Assembly (NCBI GenBank): GCA_946965045.2
Contig: OX337237.1
Location: forward strand, 806,001-870,000
Origin: Epithemia pelagica
Lineage: Eukaryota > Bacillariophyta > Bacillariophyceae > Surirellales > Surirellaceae
Length of the DNA stretch: 64,000 bases
Direction: 5' to 3'
The position numbers were made by a program, and so were the translations under genes. Each line of letters begins with the position of its first letter. Position 1 is the stretch's first letter. Positions 32,731 to 42,625 of the stretch are shown in pieces. Below the pieces are notes generated by a model. That model saw only the letters and a program-made list of their open reading frames with translations. It ran no database searches and was not told the DNA's origin.

Positions 32731-35424
32731 ATGGATCCTGCTGGAAAAGAGAAACGTGATGAGAAACAAGAAACAAGAACTACAGAGATTGAGGATCAGG
32801 ATGGAGAGAGTACCGGCGAGAAGGAGCACACCAACGGAAATCAAAAGCTTCCAAAACGTCCAGTCGGTTTCTCTCATGCAGACGGCAACAAGGAGACGAG
32901 TCTAGATGACAGGGTCCCCTTGGCAACCAACGGAAAGACTTCGCCGCCGTTGTCAGTATCTCCTCCTCCTCCTCTTACTACAAGAAAGGAAACGGCAAAT
33001 GCTCCGACTGATCCGAACGTCGCAGCCACACCGTTTGCCCCCAGTCCACGAGAAGCAGCTTCGTCATCGCCGTCATCGCCTCGTACAGCAAGTACGAAGG
33101 TGCCAGCTCCTTTGGAACGAGCCCCCTTGGGTGGATTGGTGGTTGTCTTGCCAGGAGCCTTTCGATATTCCCTCCGAAATGATGGTCGTCGACAAGGACA
33201 ACGACGGCCTCCCTTGCACCGAAGTTATTGGGCACAGGAGGAGCGTGAGGAAGGAGCGACACGCAAATTGGCCCTGAGCAACCTACATCATGACGAAGCA
33301 TCAATTGGTTCCATTGAGGACGATGAAGTAGCAACCGGCGATAGGGATACTAGGGTCCAGGCCGTTCCGCAGCACGACGACGACATGGAAGCATCGTATC
33401 TTGTTTCGGCCACCTTGGTCGACGACACCCACAACACTACTACTGCTACAGCGAGGGACAACAATAGTGACATGGAACAAGCACTGGTGGATGATTGGCA
33501 TTCACTCCCCTTGGTAGATGCCAGGACTTTACCGACGACCCAGGACAGCCGTTTGGAAACACGCGGCGGAACCACCCATGAGGCATCTGCATCCGCACGT
33601 CAAGATTCTTTCTCGTTGACTCGCAGGAGTGTTGTTGATGGAGGACTGGAGGTTTCTGAACAGGTGCCACAACAGTCTCCCAGTGCTCGGAAACATTGTT
33701 TCAGGAAACGAGGGGGGGAAACGAGCCTTGTCGATAGGATTCCTGCTTCTTGCCATGATAGCGGTGGTTGTCGTGGTCGTTGGTTTGACGACCAATGGTT
33801 GGGGGAACAGAGGAGACAGTGGTACAAGTGAATCCAATGGGAGGAACGAGACTGAACCAGCATCCCCTCCGACGTTGCCTCCCAAAACGACGGCTCCGAC
33901 GATCAGTACAGAACCTTCCCTCCCACCATCTACGGCTCCCAGTTCCAGACCCTCGTCGAGTCTGACCCCATCCACAACACCCACCACTTCCTCCAAACCG
34001 TCCTTTCACCCACGAGATCTGTATCGCAAATTGAACTCATGTTGCGAACGAATCACGCACAAGTGTTTGAAACAGGAGAAAACAAACCCTATCATACCAC
34101 GACGAATCTGCCTATTGGATGAAAGCCTTGCGCTATGTCGACGAGACGTCTGGAGTGGAGAATTGTGCAACGCTATGCCTTGGCCTGTATCTATTACGCT
34201 ACCAATGGTGTTGAAACACAGTATTATATCCAACATTATAGAAATGATGAGAATGACACGTCTTCTGTCGTGGAATGGGAATTTCCTTGGGCAGACCGAG
34301 CTGGCACAATCAATGAATGCAATTGGTATGGGGTACAATGCGAAATTGTGGATGACAGTTTGACTTTTGCCCTGGGGGAAGGTCAAGTCATTGCAATTGA
34401 TCTCTCCACGAGAAGCGGTATCGGTATCACGGGCACCTTTCCCATGGAAGTGATTTTATTGAAAGAAACGTTGGAAGTGATTGCGCTCTCAAACAATCCA
34501 GTGTCCAACAATGGTTGGGAATGGTTGGGTGAATTGACTCAATTGCAAACCTTACGTGTTGACAATACTGGCTTTGGATACGACCAAGGTCTTCCAACCG
34601 AGCTAGGAATATTGACCAACCTTGAAACTCTTGATTTATCCAACTCGTGGTTCACGGGTCGGTTGAATGCCTCAACGGTATTTTCCAACTTGTCGAAACT
34701 CCGAACTCTGTCCCTCGAAGGACTGGAGAACTTGACCCATGCCCACACGGTGTTGGACTATGTGCCCACATTTCGCGATCTCCGATTCTTGACACTCAGC
34801 CACATTTCGTTCCAAACAGAAATTTCTCTCAATCTATTCGACCTTCCTCAGCTCCAGGAGCTGTCCATGAGCCACGCCGATCTGACTGGAAATTTGGACG
34901 TCCTATTTAACTACAGTGCGTCGATCGAGTCTTTCCACACCAATCTTCGAGTTCTCGAGCTTTCCCACAATCCCAATCTCGGCGGCACACTCCCAAGTGT
35001 GATTGGTCAGCTTTCGCAGTTGAAAACTTTGGACTTGGCCCATTGTGGATTGACAGGCTTTATTCCGTCTGAATTGAAGTCGGTTGTCCTACTGGATGAG
35101 TTGCGATTGGACCACAATGCATTGAATGGAAGTTTTCCATTCCATTTGATGAGCAATGGGTTGTTGTCGACTGTATCGCTCCAGAACAATAACTTGACGG
35201 GAGGACTGGAACCCATGTTGGGAAAGGAAAGCATGGATGGATATTTCTATGTATTGGACATACTGGACCTGGACAATAATGTGTTCTTGGGTGGGACGAT
35301 CCCGAGTTCCATTGGTCTTTATACAAGCCTGGACCGACTAGGACTGTCCAATTGCGGTTTGACAGGCTCGATACCATCGCACATTGGCTTGATTTTGTCC
35401 ATGATGCCTACTCGGGAATACTAG
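32731..35424 (+). pseudogene. LRR copy 3: frameshifted and 3'-truncated
   Basis: ATG 32731 opens a cytosolic region with VVLPGAFRYSLRNDGRRQGQ, YLVSATLVDD and LPLVDARTLP. Frame is lost in a run of seven G (33712-33718); six would lead into the membrane span ALSIGFLLLAMIAVVVVVVG. A second shift near 34005 lies in the stalk (Ser-Pro-Thr-Arg), and a deletion of about 11 bp near 34150 removes the Glu-Met-Glu-Glu part of the helical segment. From 34165 one frame carries WRIVQRYALACIYYATNGVE, the N-cap NECNWYGVQCE and about nine LRRs. It stops at 35424 after IPSHIGLILSM, lacking the last LRR and the terminal Cys cluster. It is a pseudogene unless the G run is a sequencing error, which would fix only one of the breaks. 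Confidence 0.85.
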
Positions 35425-35624
35425 ATATATAGATGGAGGATCGAGCGATTGTATTTCAATCAGCAGGACGCAACAGAATGACTTTCATGACGACGAAGAA
35501 GGCGTGACTAAGCCTTTAGTGTGTTAGAGGATTCTTTTGTCACGAATGCTTTCGTGTGGCTACTCGTAGTGGAATCAAGGGAAATAGAGCGGTCGTGCAT
35601 ATGTATCCGTGTGATTGATTTCTT

Positions 35625-36863
35625 CTACCCTTCCTTGCGATCCAGACTGCTGGTCGCATCGACTTGGGCGGAAATGGCGCCCCCTCCATACACAGTGACA
35701 TGACTGGCGGTCCTGACTGTTCCTGTTCCGTGAGTGTCAATGTGAATCTCGGCATCAGAGGCCGTATTCACCACAAAGTCTCCCTCATGAGACTGAAACT
35801 CTTGGGCCTGCAACTGACTTGCCTCCGAAACCATGGTGGTCATCATCGCACTCGTGGTTGCTGCTACGATGCCCGCCACTGACGTTGGTTTCAAGGTCAC
35901 TTGGCTCCCGCCGCGTACCGTCACCGACGTGTGTTCAATCCTTTTGATCGATTCTCCCAACTCAATATCGGCATGACTTCCCTCCGATACCAGAATATTC
36001 AATTCATCCATGGAAGAATCGTCGCCTTCATCTTCTTGGACGAGAGCAGGACTTGTCGTCGTCGTCGTCAACAATGATGTGTCGGGTGTCATGACCAGTT
36101 GTGATCCTTCCTGCACTTGCAGATGCACCGTCCGGGCCAAGGCCACCCGCAAGGAAACTTTCAACTCACTGCCCTGTCGTACCTCCATGGACGACACTTG
36201 AGGGAGACGAAAGTGGACCCGAAAGGTTGCATCGCAATATGTTCCCGATTTGAGTATGGCTACCAAACTGTCCTGATTAGTACCAAGACGTTCCACTGTC
36301 AACCGATCCACCAAGTTATCATCCACTTGCAACACAACTGCATACTCTTTATCATCCTGTTCTCCCGGGAGGCTTAGTTCGGCCGACAAGCCCGTTTGGA
36401 TGGAAACTCCGGAATAATAGTCCTTTTGGGAGTAGGAAGGATCCAGAGCCGCAATATCGACGGGAACATGAACAATATTCCCCGAACCTCGGTATTGACA
36501 GGGATCAGACCAAAAAGGAGCAAGTCCAATGGGTCCCCACAACACAAACAAGACGAGCGCAATGACTGGAACGACAAGGAAGCAATCGTTTGGATGGAAC
36601 GTACAAGGGGGAGGAGTAGGAGGAGGAGGAACGCCCACATCAGCATTAGCGATTTCTTCATCATTGGATGGATGATGGCTTGTCGCAAGGAGTGGTTCCA
36701 CGTCGTCCTGGTCCTTTTGGGGTGGCTCCTCCATCATGCCCCCGATACAGATCCCAGAGAGACACACCATGTGCAGTAGCTCGTCCTTCGAGGTCACTTT
36801 CGCCGTTGCGCCACTCTTCTTTTCCATGGTGTCCTTGTCCTTGTTTGGTGGCTTCTCCTCCAT
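35625..36863 (-). CDS. Type II membrane protein with GIN/DUF2807-like beta-solenoid ectodomain
   Basis: 412 aa from ATG 36863. Residues 1-90 are acidic and Pro-rich, then a membrane span DCFLVVPVIALVLFVLWGPIG (about 92-112). The ectodomain has repeated short strands ending in Gly-Ser or Ala-Ser turns: VRQGSELKVS, VQEGSQLVMT, VSEGSHADIE, VRGGSQVTLK, VNTASDAEIH, VRTASHVTVYGGG. This spacing is typical of the GIN domain (DUF2807), a right-handed beta-helix known mainly from bacterial surface proteins. It lies tail-to-tail with LRR copy 3. In diatoms it could be a cell-surface or frustule-associated protein; that is a guess. Confidence 0.7.
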   Translation of the reverse strand: MEEKPPNKDKDTMEKKSGATAKVTSKDELLHMVCLSGICIGGMMEEPPQKDQDDVEPLLATSHHPSNDEEIANADVGVPPPPTPPPCTFHPNDCFLVVPVIALVLFVLWGPIGLAPFWSDPCQYRGSGNIVHVPVDIAALDPSYSQKDYYSGVSIQTGLSAELSLPGEQDDKEYAVVLQVDDNLVDRLTVERLGTNQDSLVAILKSGTYCDATFRVHFRLPQVSSMEVRQGSELKVSLRVALARTVHLQVQEGSQLVMTPDTSLLTTTTTSPALVQEDEGDDSSMDELNILVSEGSHADIELGESIKRIEHTSVTVRGGSQVTLKPTSVAGIVAATTSAMMTTMVSEASQLQAQEFQSHEGDFVVNTASDAEIHIDTHGTGTVRTASHVTVYGGGAISAQVDATSSLDRKEG

Positions 36864-37975
36864 GCTAAGATACAGAACCCCGAGAGACAAACAATATGTG
36901 CGCAATTTTTTGATTGTTGTATGAAGATTTGATGGGTCGTTTATCGTGTTTCTCAGCTTCCGTCAAATAGCACTTTTATACTCCCAAGCAAAAGTTAGTC
37001 GCTCATGAGTCAACTGATTCGTTCCATATCTGCAGGGTAATCATCTCATTTTTCAGCTCCTGGCGGGAATCTCAACTTACGACTGCTTAGGAGTAACCTT
37101 ATTAACAGACCCGGAAGTTCGAGAGGCCATAAAAAAGGTTTGAATCTAGTCTTCCAGCTGCCGCGCTCACCCACTCTACCGCCTGGGGTTAAGTCGACCG
37201 ACTGCTTAGGTAAACTTAGGTAATGAAATTTAGGTAGTTTAGGTGGCTACCAGTTCCGCCATCTATGGTGACTTAGTTCACATCGTAATGACACCGTACA
37301 AATCCTTGTCATCTTCCTCCGGGCCTGTTCATTTGTTTGTTTGTGGTAAGTATATCTGACCTTCATCAAGTATCTGAGATTAAGGCCAACTCTCAAGCCT
37401 CAAGCAAACATCAGCCTTGTCTTGCCCATGCATATGTTACGGAGGTAACTCCACACATTATTTTTCATGGGTTTGCAATACGCTCAACTGAGATCCCACC
37501 AGTTGACTGATCGACAGTAGAGGTTTGATCACAAGGTTGTACAGTTGCGATAGTGGCTCAATGCTGAGGAAGATCATCCGCCCTGTGTGTCCACCTGTAC
37601 TGACTCACCATTGCAACAATCAAGCTGCGTTCACTGTTCAACCCGGCGTCACATAGTATGGTAGCATCCATAGTTTCTTGGAGAGGACCTACTCCTACCT
37701 AAACTTTGGTGGGCACTTTCGGCGTCGTGAAAGATAGGCAAAACTTAGGTGCCTAAATTTAGGGGATGAAGTTTAGGAAATGAAACTTGAACGCACTACT
37801 CGGAATCATGGAGCGGAAGTTCGAGAGGCCATACGCACTTACTTGATGGTTTTTCTGGTCGCCGATTGAATCGTGATTCGAGATTTTCCTGTTGTGCGTG
37901 AGCCCAACCCAACAGGATTGTTTGAATAGCGCAGTGGCAAAAAAGCAATATTCAGTCACACCCAAATAATAATAA
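36864..37975. other. Gene-free AT-rich spacer with direct repeats
   Basis: Holds the divergent upstream regions of the GIN-like gene (-) and LRR copy 4 (+). CGGAAGTTCGAGAGGCCATA occurs at 37112-37131 and 37814-37833. Between them are several variants of an (A)ACTTAGG / AATTTAGG motif and a repeated GACTGCTTAGG (37081, 37199). It could be a relic of a non-autonomous element. Confidence 0.5.
37112..37833. repeat. 20-bp direct repeats 702 bp apart
   Basis: Exact 20-bp repeat at 37112-37131 and 37814-37833 bordering a segment rich in TTAGG-type motifs. The length is too great for a normal target-site duplication. It may reflect recombination or short element ends. Confidence 0.65.
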
Positions 37976-38233
37976 ATGACTGTGTCACACCCAAGAAGAT
38001 TGCGTGACACGAAATCCAGAAGTGTTGTGGTTCGTCGTCGTCTTTCATTTTATTTTTTGGTTCGATTATTTTTTGTTGCAACAGCGACACAGCCTCGGAT
38101 TCTGGTTGTTGTGTTGGTGTATCTGTTAACTTACGGCTGCCTCTCTATTGTTGTCCCCTTTTTTTCAAGTGTGGCTGTGGTCCAATGCTGTCTCCTTTGT
38201 GTTGCTATCAAGAAGAAGAAAAGCCGGGATGGA

Positions 38234-39601
38234 ATGAGCAACGAGGAGGACGGCACGAATGAGACGCCACGACTTGACCCATCTTCCCAAACGACAGAAC
38301 CAGTCAACTGGGACAAAGAAGAAGATTCCAAGGATTCCGCCAAATCGATGATCCAGCATGAGCAAGGCGACGACGACGACAATGACAAGAAGAATAAGAA
38401 GCAGACAATTCATGATGCCGTCCATCCTGAACCACTCCCAAATTTGACTTGTTTGGAAAGCGACAGTTTGTCCGAAACCAAAGAAACCACCAATAGTGGC
38501 TATTCTACAAAAATGAGCAAGATCCACACGCCAAAGACCACCAGTAATCATCTTGGAACAAAAGAGAGAAACAGCAGCGACAACAGCAACACAATCGAAC
38601 CATCTGATGGGACGATGCCTCACCAAGAGCAGTCTTCTCCTCCTAGTTCCAGGAGTAAGGATACTACCAATGATTCACGTCCTGTTTCTCTTGCGGACAA
38701 CAAGGACACGATAGTTACCGACAATGGCGTGTCCGCTCCATCGGTTTCTACTACGGCTTTTCACAACGACGACGAAGAAACGACCAGCACTCGTTTGGAT
38801 GCACCACCGTTCTTGCCCGCTCCGACGACGCTCCATCCAAACCCTGCACTTCGACCGACGGCTACACCGGGTGCCTTTGTTTATTCTCCCCGCCAACGGC
38901 ATGGAGCACGACGTCCGCCATTGGATTATTCGTCGTCGTCCTTGTGGTTGGGCGGAGAATGTGGTGCTGGTGTTGCTGGTAAGCCACATTGTTGCAAAAA
39001 GAACAAGACAAGGATGAAGGAAGGGCAAGTTGTTCCAACTCTTTTTGTACACGACAATGATGACTCCGCGAGCAGTCATACGGAACAAACGGGTGACGAC
39101 GACTTGCGGAGAGCGCCACCACCACCACCACTAGGATGGAACACCCACAACTCCCACCACACAACAAATGGTGATGGTTCGGAGACATTGGACAATGACA
39201 TTTATGTCGTGTCGGCAACCTTGGTCGACGAACATTCGAGGCCCAGCCGCACGAGGAGCACTGCTCCTAGCATGGTAGATGATCATTACTTGTTGCCCTT
39301 GGTCGATGCATGGACCTTGACCAATGATGAATCGCCGAGTACCAGAAATACTCCTACAACGATTCGGTTCCGAAACATGACGCAGCACCCGCAACAAAAA
39401 GAAGAGGCAGGAGCATCCACCAATGTCGAACAAGCAATCGACCGACGACCCAAGCACTATCGGGGATGCTGGCAGTTGTCTCCTATCCAAACGAATCTCC
39501 TGGATTGGATGCTGCCTGCTCCTTGTTCTTTTTATGATTGCTGTAATTGTCATTGTGAGTGTTCTTCTTCTTGGGGCAGCATCCACCCCTACTGGAAGTA
39601 G
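38234..39601 (+). CDS. LRR copy 4, N-terminal cytosolic ORF (out of frame with the membrane span)
   Basis: The open frame starts at 37976, but the first Met matching the family layout is 38234 (MSNEEDGTNE). It is rich in Ser, Asn, Asp, Thr and Lys. It carries the family motifs TPGAFVYSPRQRHGARRPPL, YVVSATLVDEHSRPS and LLPLVDAWTLTND. It runs out of frame just before the membrane span, after EQAIDRRPKHY, near a CGGGGAT tract around 39457. The continuation GDAGSCLLSKRISWIGCC lies in the +1 frame. A one-base indel is the simplest explanation. An intron is less likely, since no good GT-AG pair is visible in the short overlap. In the other copies this region precedes the transmembrane segment in the same protein. 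Confidence 0.65.
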   Translation: MSNEEDGTNETPRLDPSSQTTEPVNWDKEEDSKDSAKSMIQHEQGDDDDNDKKNKKQTIHDAVHPEPLPNLTCLESDSLSETKETTNSGYSTKMSKIHTPKTTSNHLGTKERNSSDNSNTIEPSDGTMPHQEQSSPPSSRSKDTTNDSRPVSLADNKDTIVTDNGVSAPSVSTTAFHNDDEETTSTRLDAPPFLPAPTTLHPNPALRPTATPGAFVYSPRQRHGARRPPLDYSSSSLWLGGECGAGVAGKPHCCKKNKTRMKEGQVVPTLFVHDNDDSASSHTEQTGDDDLRRAPPPPPLGWNTHNSHHTTNGDGSETLDNDIYVVSATLVDEHSRPSRTRSTAPSMVDDHYLLPLVDAWTLTNDESPSTRNTPTTIRFRNMTQHPQQKEEAGASTNVEQAIDRRPKHYRGCWQLSPIQTNLLDWMLPAPCSFYDCCNCHCECSSSWGSIHPYWK

Positions 39602-41417
39602 TAGTACGGATGAACCAGCAGGCATGGCGACAACCCAACCTGGTGGTCCTCCTACCCAGTCCTCCGTTCCGCCCTCTACCACTGGTACACCCAGTATCCA
39701 ACCGTCCTTCAGTGTGGTACCAACAACGACCCCAACCACTTCCTCCAATCCCTCCCTTTCGCCCACGCGATCGGTATCGGCAATCGAACTCATGTTGCGA
39801 ACCAATCACCCCCAAGTGTTTGAAACAGAAGAAAAGCAGCGAACGTTTACATTTCCTGACGAATCTGCCTATTGGATGAAAGCCTTGCGCTATGTCGAAG
39901 CGACCTCTACGGAAATGGAGGAGTGGAGAATTGTGCAACGCTATGCCTTGGCCTGTATCTATTATGCCACCAATGGTGTTGAAACACCGCACTATATCGA
40001 ACATTACAGGAATGATGAGAATGACACGTCTGTCATGGAATGGGAATTTCCATGGGCGGATCAAGCTGGCACAATCAATGAATGTACTTGGTATGGGGTG
40101 CAATGCGAAATTGTTGTGGATGACAATTCGGCATTTGGCCCACTTGTAAGTCCCGTTGTCCATTTAGCCTTTGGCAGCCAAGGGATGACGGGCACCTTCC
40201 CCATGGAAGTGATTTTATTGAAAGAAACGTTGACATGGTTATTCATCGATGACAATCCAATCTCAAATTTTGGACTGGAAAACCTTTGGTGGTTGGGTGA
40301 ACTAACCCAATTGGAAAGACTTGGACTCTCTGGTAGTGGGTTTGGCTATGATCAAGGTTTGCCATTGGAGTTGGGATTCTTGACCAATCTCAAAAGACTT
40401 CGTTTGGTGAATTCTGATTTCACCGGTTCATTAGATGCCACTTCCATTTTTCAAAACATGTCTCACCTCGAGCGGCTCGTTCTGTCGGGATTGAACTTGA
40501 CCCAGGCCAATACATTGTTCGCCGTTCTTCCGTCGTTGTCTCAGCTAACGAGTTTGACCTTGCGCGATATTCCGCTTCAGGCAAACTTGTCCTTTCGACT
40601 ATCGGATCTTCCCAATCTCCAATCACTTAATATACGGAAAGCACATTTGACCGGAAATTTGGACGTTTTGTTCGCTACTGACGACTTGCCTGAATCTTTT
40701 TCCTCCACGCTTAACACTCTCATTCTTTCGAACCATCCCAATCTTAGTGGAGGCCTTCCAAGAACTATTGGACGTTTCTCACTGCTAAGAAGCTTGGATT
40801 TGAGGAATTGTGGTCTCTCAGGACAACTTCCTTCTGAATTGGCATTGCTTGATGAGCTACAATGTGTCGAATTCCGAAACAATGCATTCACCGGAACGAT
40901 TCCATCCCATCTAGGGAAGCATGTAACATCTTTGGCTCTGCAAAACAATAACTTGACGGGTGGCTTGAATCCTCTCTTTGATCGTGACAGCGCTCTTGGG
41001 GATTCGAACGAGCTGAAGAACCTGAACCTTTCAAACAATGCCTTTTTGGGTGGTACCATACCAACCACGGTCAGCCTCTTTCCCAAACTTGTGGATCTAG
41101 AGCTGGAAAATTGTGGCTTGACGGGTCCCATCCCCACCCAAATTGGTCTCCTACGTGCTCTGAGGTCGATGCCTCTGAACGACAATTTACTAAACGGAAC
41201 TATACCCACGGAACTAGGCGATCTACTGGTGTTGCAACATGTACAATTGCACAATAATGATCTGAACGGTCCTCTTCCGGATACCTTGTGTCGTCAATGG
41301 GACGTTCGAGAGGAACCAGTCCTCTCCTTTACATTGGATTGCTCGACGCTGCTATTGGAAAACGCGACGATGACATCGTGTGAAGAGGCGAATTCTTGCT
41401 GTACTCTCTGTTACTGA
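39423..41417 (+). CDS. LRR copy 4: membrane-anchored LRR protein, intact ectodomain
   Basis: 664 aa from ATG 39423 to TGA, the only LRR copy here with an unbroken ectodomain. A short cytosolic tail (about 30 aa) leads to a membrane span SWIGCCLLLVLFMIAVIVIVSVLLLG. Then come a Pro/Ser/Thr stalk (about 60-115), the segment MLRTNHPQVFETEEKQ to WRIVQRYALACIYYATNGVE, N-cap NECTWYGVQCE, about 11-12 plant-type LRRs (LxxLxLxxNxLxGxIP) and the C-terminal SCCTLCY. Orientation by the short basic N-terminus suggests a type II protein with LRRs outside. Ligand and partner are unknown. Diatom LRR families of this type are thought to serve surface recognition. ATG 39423 overlaps the upstream N-terminal ORF, so it may be an alternative start or a fortunate one after the frame break. 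Confidence 0.8.
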   Translation: MSNKQSTDDPSTIGDAGSCLLSKRISWIGCCLLLVLFMIAVIVIVSVLLLGAASTPTGSSSTDEPAGMATTQPGGPPTQSSVPPSTTGTPSIQPSFSVVPTTTPTTSSNPSLSPTRSVSAIELMLRTNHPQVFETEEKQRTFTFPDESAYWMKALRYVEATSTEMEEWRIVQRYALACIYYATNGVETPHYIEHYRNDENDTSVMEWEFPWADQAGTINECTWYGVQCEIVVDDNSAFGPLVSPVVHLAFGSQGMTGTFPMEVILLKETLTWLFIDDNPISNFGLENLWWLGELTQLERLGLSGSGFGYDQGLPLELGFLTNLKRLRLVNSDFTGSLDATSIFQNMSHLERLVLSGLNLTQANTLFAVLPSLSQLTSLTLRDIPLQANLSFRLSDLPNLQSLNIRKAHLTGNLDVLFATDDLPESFSSTLNTLILSNHPNLSGGLPRTIGRFSLLRSLDLRNCGLSGQLPSELALLDELQCVEFRNNAFTGTIPSHLGKHVTSLALQNNNLTGGLNPLFDRDSALGDSNELKNLNLSNNAFLGGTIPTTVSLFPKLVDLELENCGLTGPIPTQIGLLRALRSMPLNDNLLNGTIPTELGDLLVLQHVQLHNNDLNGPLPDTLCRQWDVREEPVLSFTLDCSTLLLENATMTSCEEANSCCTLCY

Positions 41418-41457
41418 AGCATTCTTCCTGGTCCCAGAGCGAGAGACCTGCGAAAGT

Positions 41458-42089
41458 GGGTCTTTACTGAAATGTTTTTATCATAAACATAACATAAAAC
41501 ATAAACACAACGCAAATTTTTGTATTGGTTATGTTTGAGTTTATGATTCGTCGCTTGGTTATGAGGCATGAATTCATGCCTCATAACCGTTGTGTTCAAA
41601 CATAACACAAAACACATCCGAAAAATTCTTAACGCATGCCCAACACCGGGCATGCGCATGAAAATGGACACGAGTTCCCCACCAGATTCATGGGACTCTC
41701 TTGTTGGAACTTTGCCGAGATGATACACTGGTACGCTGGGTATGTCACTTCCGCTCAATGCTTGATGAGGAAGAAGGAAGGAAGAAGGAGGAAGGAAGAA
41801 GAAAGAAGGAAGAAGAATCATCAAGCTTGACCATCACACTAGCACCTCTTTTTTGATGCCAAAGAAAAGCAAGGCAAAAGCATAGAGATGCGTCGGATTG
41901 AGGTGGGGGGAAACTTTGGAGAATTTTTGTGTTCCGGCTGTTATGTTTTATGTTTCGCTATTATGTTTTATGTTTCAAAGAGTTTCAGTGGCATGAGCAA
42001 TCATAAACATAAACATAACATAACGAGGCAAAAACTTTGTGTTTCTGTTTTATGTTGTGTTTATGATAAAAACATTTCAGTAAAGACCC
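41458..42089. mobile_element. MITE-like element, 632 bp, 53-bp terminal inverted repeats, AGT target duplication
   Basis: Left end 41458-41510 begins GGGTCTTTACTGAAATG. The reverse complement of 42037-42089 is the same over 53 bp with two mismatches. AGT flanks both ends (41455-41457, 42090-42092), and the intact IPI1 gene shows AGC once at the corresponding site. The interior has no ORF of note, and many TATGTTT/AAACATA motifs in both orientations let it fold extensively. Three-base duplications with a GGG start recall PIF/Harbinger-type MITEs, but their usual TWA target is not seen, so the superfamily is open. Confidence 0.85.
41557..41588. repeat. 32-bp perfect palindrome inside the MITE
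   Basis: Symmetric about GAATTC: each arm reads GGTTATGAGGCATGAA inward. It is flanked by a further inverted pair GTTATGTTTGA (about 41528) / TCAAACATAAC (about 41597), giving a nested hairpin. A separate 8-bp stem with 6-base loop (GCATGCCC..GGGCATGC) follows at about 41634-41655. Confidence 0.95.
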
Positions 42090-42625
42090 AGTATCCTCGG
42101 ACCATGCCGCCGCCGCCACCTCACCCTTCAAAAAAGTCTCCCAAGGCATTGAATCAACAGTCACCAGTTTCCTCTCGGCATCCTTTCCCATTCAAAATCA
42201 GGAAACTGGCTTGCAACAACACCAAAAGGCTGATGGACGGGTCCTCGTGAGTAGTCGAGGCTGTTTGTTGACAGAATCATTAAGTCAAAAAGCCTCATCC
42301 AACCGCCGAAAAACCGAATGTCGGCCAAGAAAGGAGTTCAAGATATTGTTCAACAAAATGGAAGCAAGAGCCAGCCAATTGGCACTCTTTCTTACCACTG
42401 ACGAGGATAGAAAGACAAAGACTTAGTTTCGAGAAAACATACCCTTAATCACGAAAGAGATTTCAAGTTTTTCAGTGAATCATACCCAGCCATCAGTGGA
42501 TGAGCGCTGGATCTCACAAACGTGCAGCGTGAACGATTGAATGGGATTGCCACCTTCAAGGAGTCCGACTTTTTGGTTTACGTTTCTTTGGCCGCCAAGA
42601 AAACAACACAAAAGAGAAAAGGAAC

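Larger units (their letters stand above)
41436..42420 (+). pseudogene. Partial copy of the IPI1/TEX10 gene, disrupted by a MITE
   Basis: From 42093 the sequence tracks the 5' end of the intact gene at 43165: ATCCTCG(G/A)..ATGCCGCCGCC, the AAAATCAGGAAACTGGCTTGC block, GTAGTCGAGG, AATGTCGGCCA and TTCAAGATAT(T/C)GTTCAACAAAA. It has many small deletions and no open frame. Similarity fades about 42400. Left of the inserted element, 41436-41457 aligns loosely with the start region of the parent (GCGAG..GC..AG), so the element sits inside the copy. The parent ATG is not preserved. The copy begins about 20 bp after the stop codon of LRR copy 4. Confidence 0.82.
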
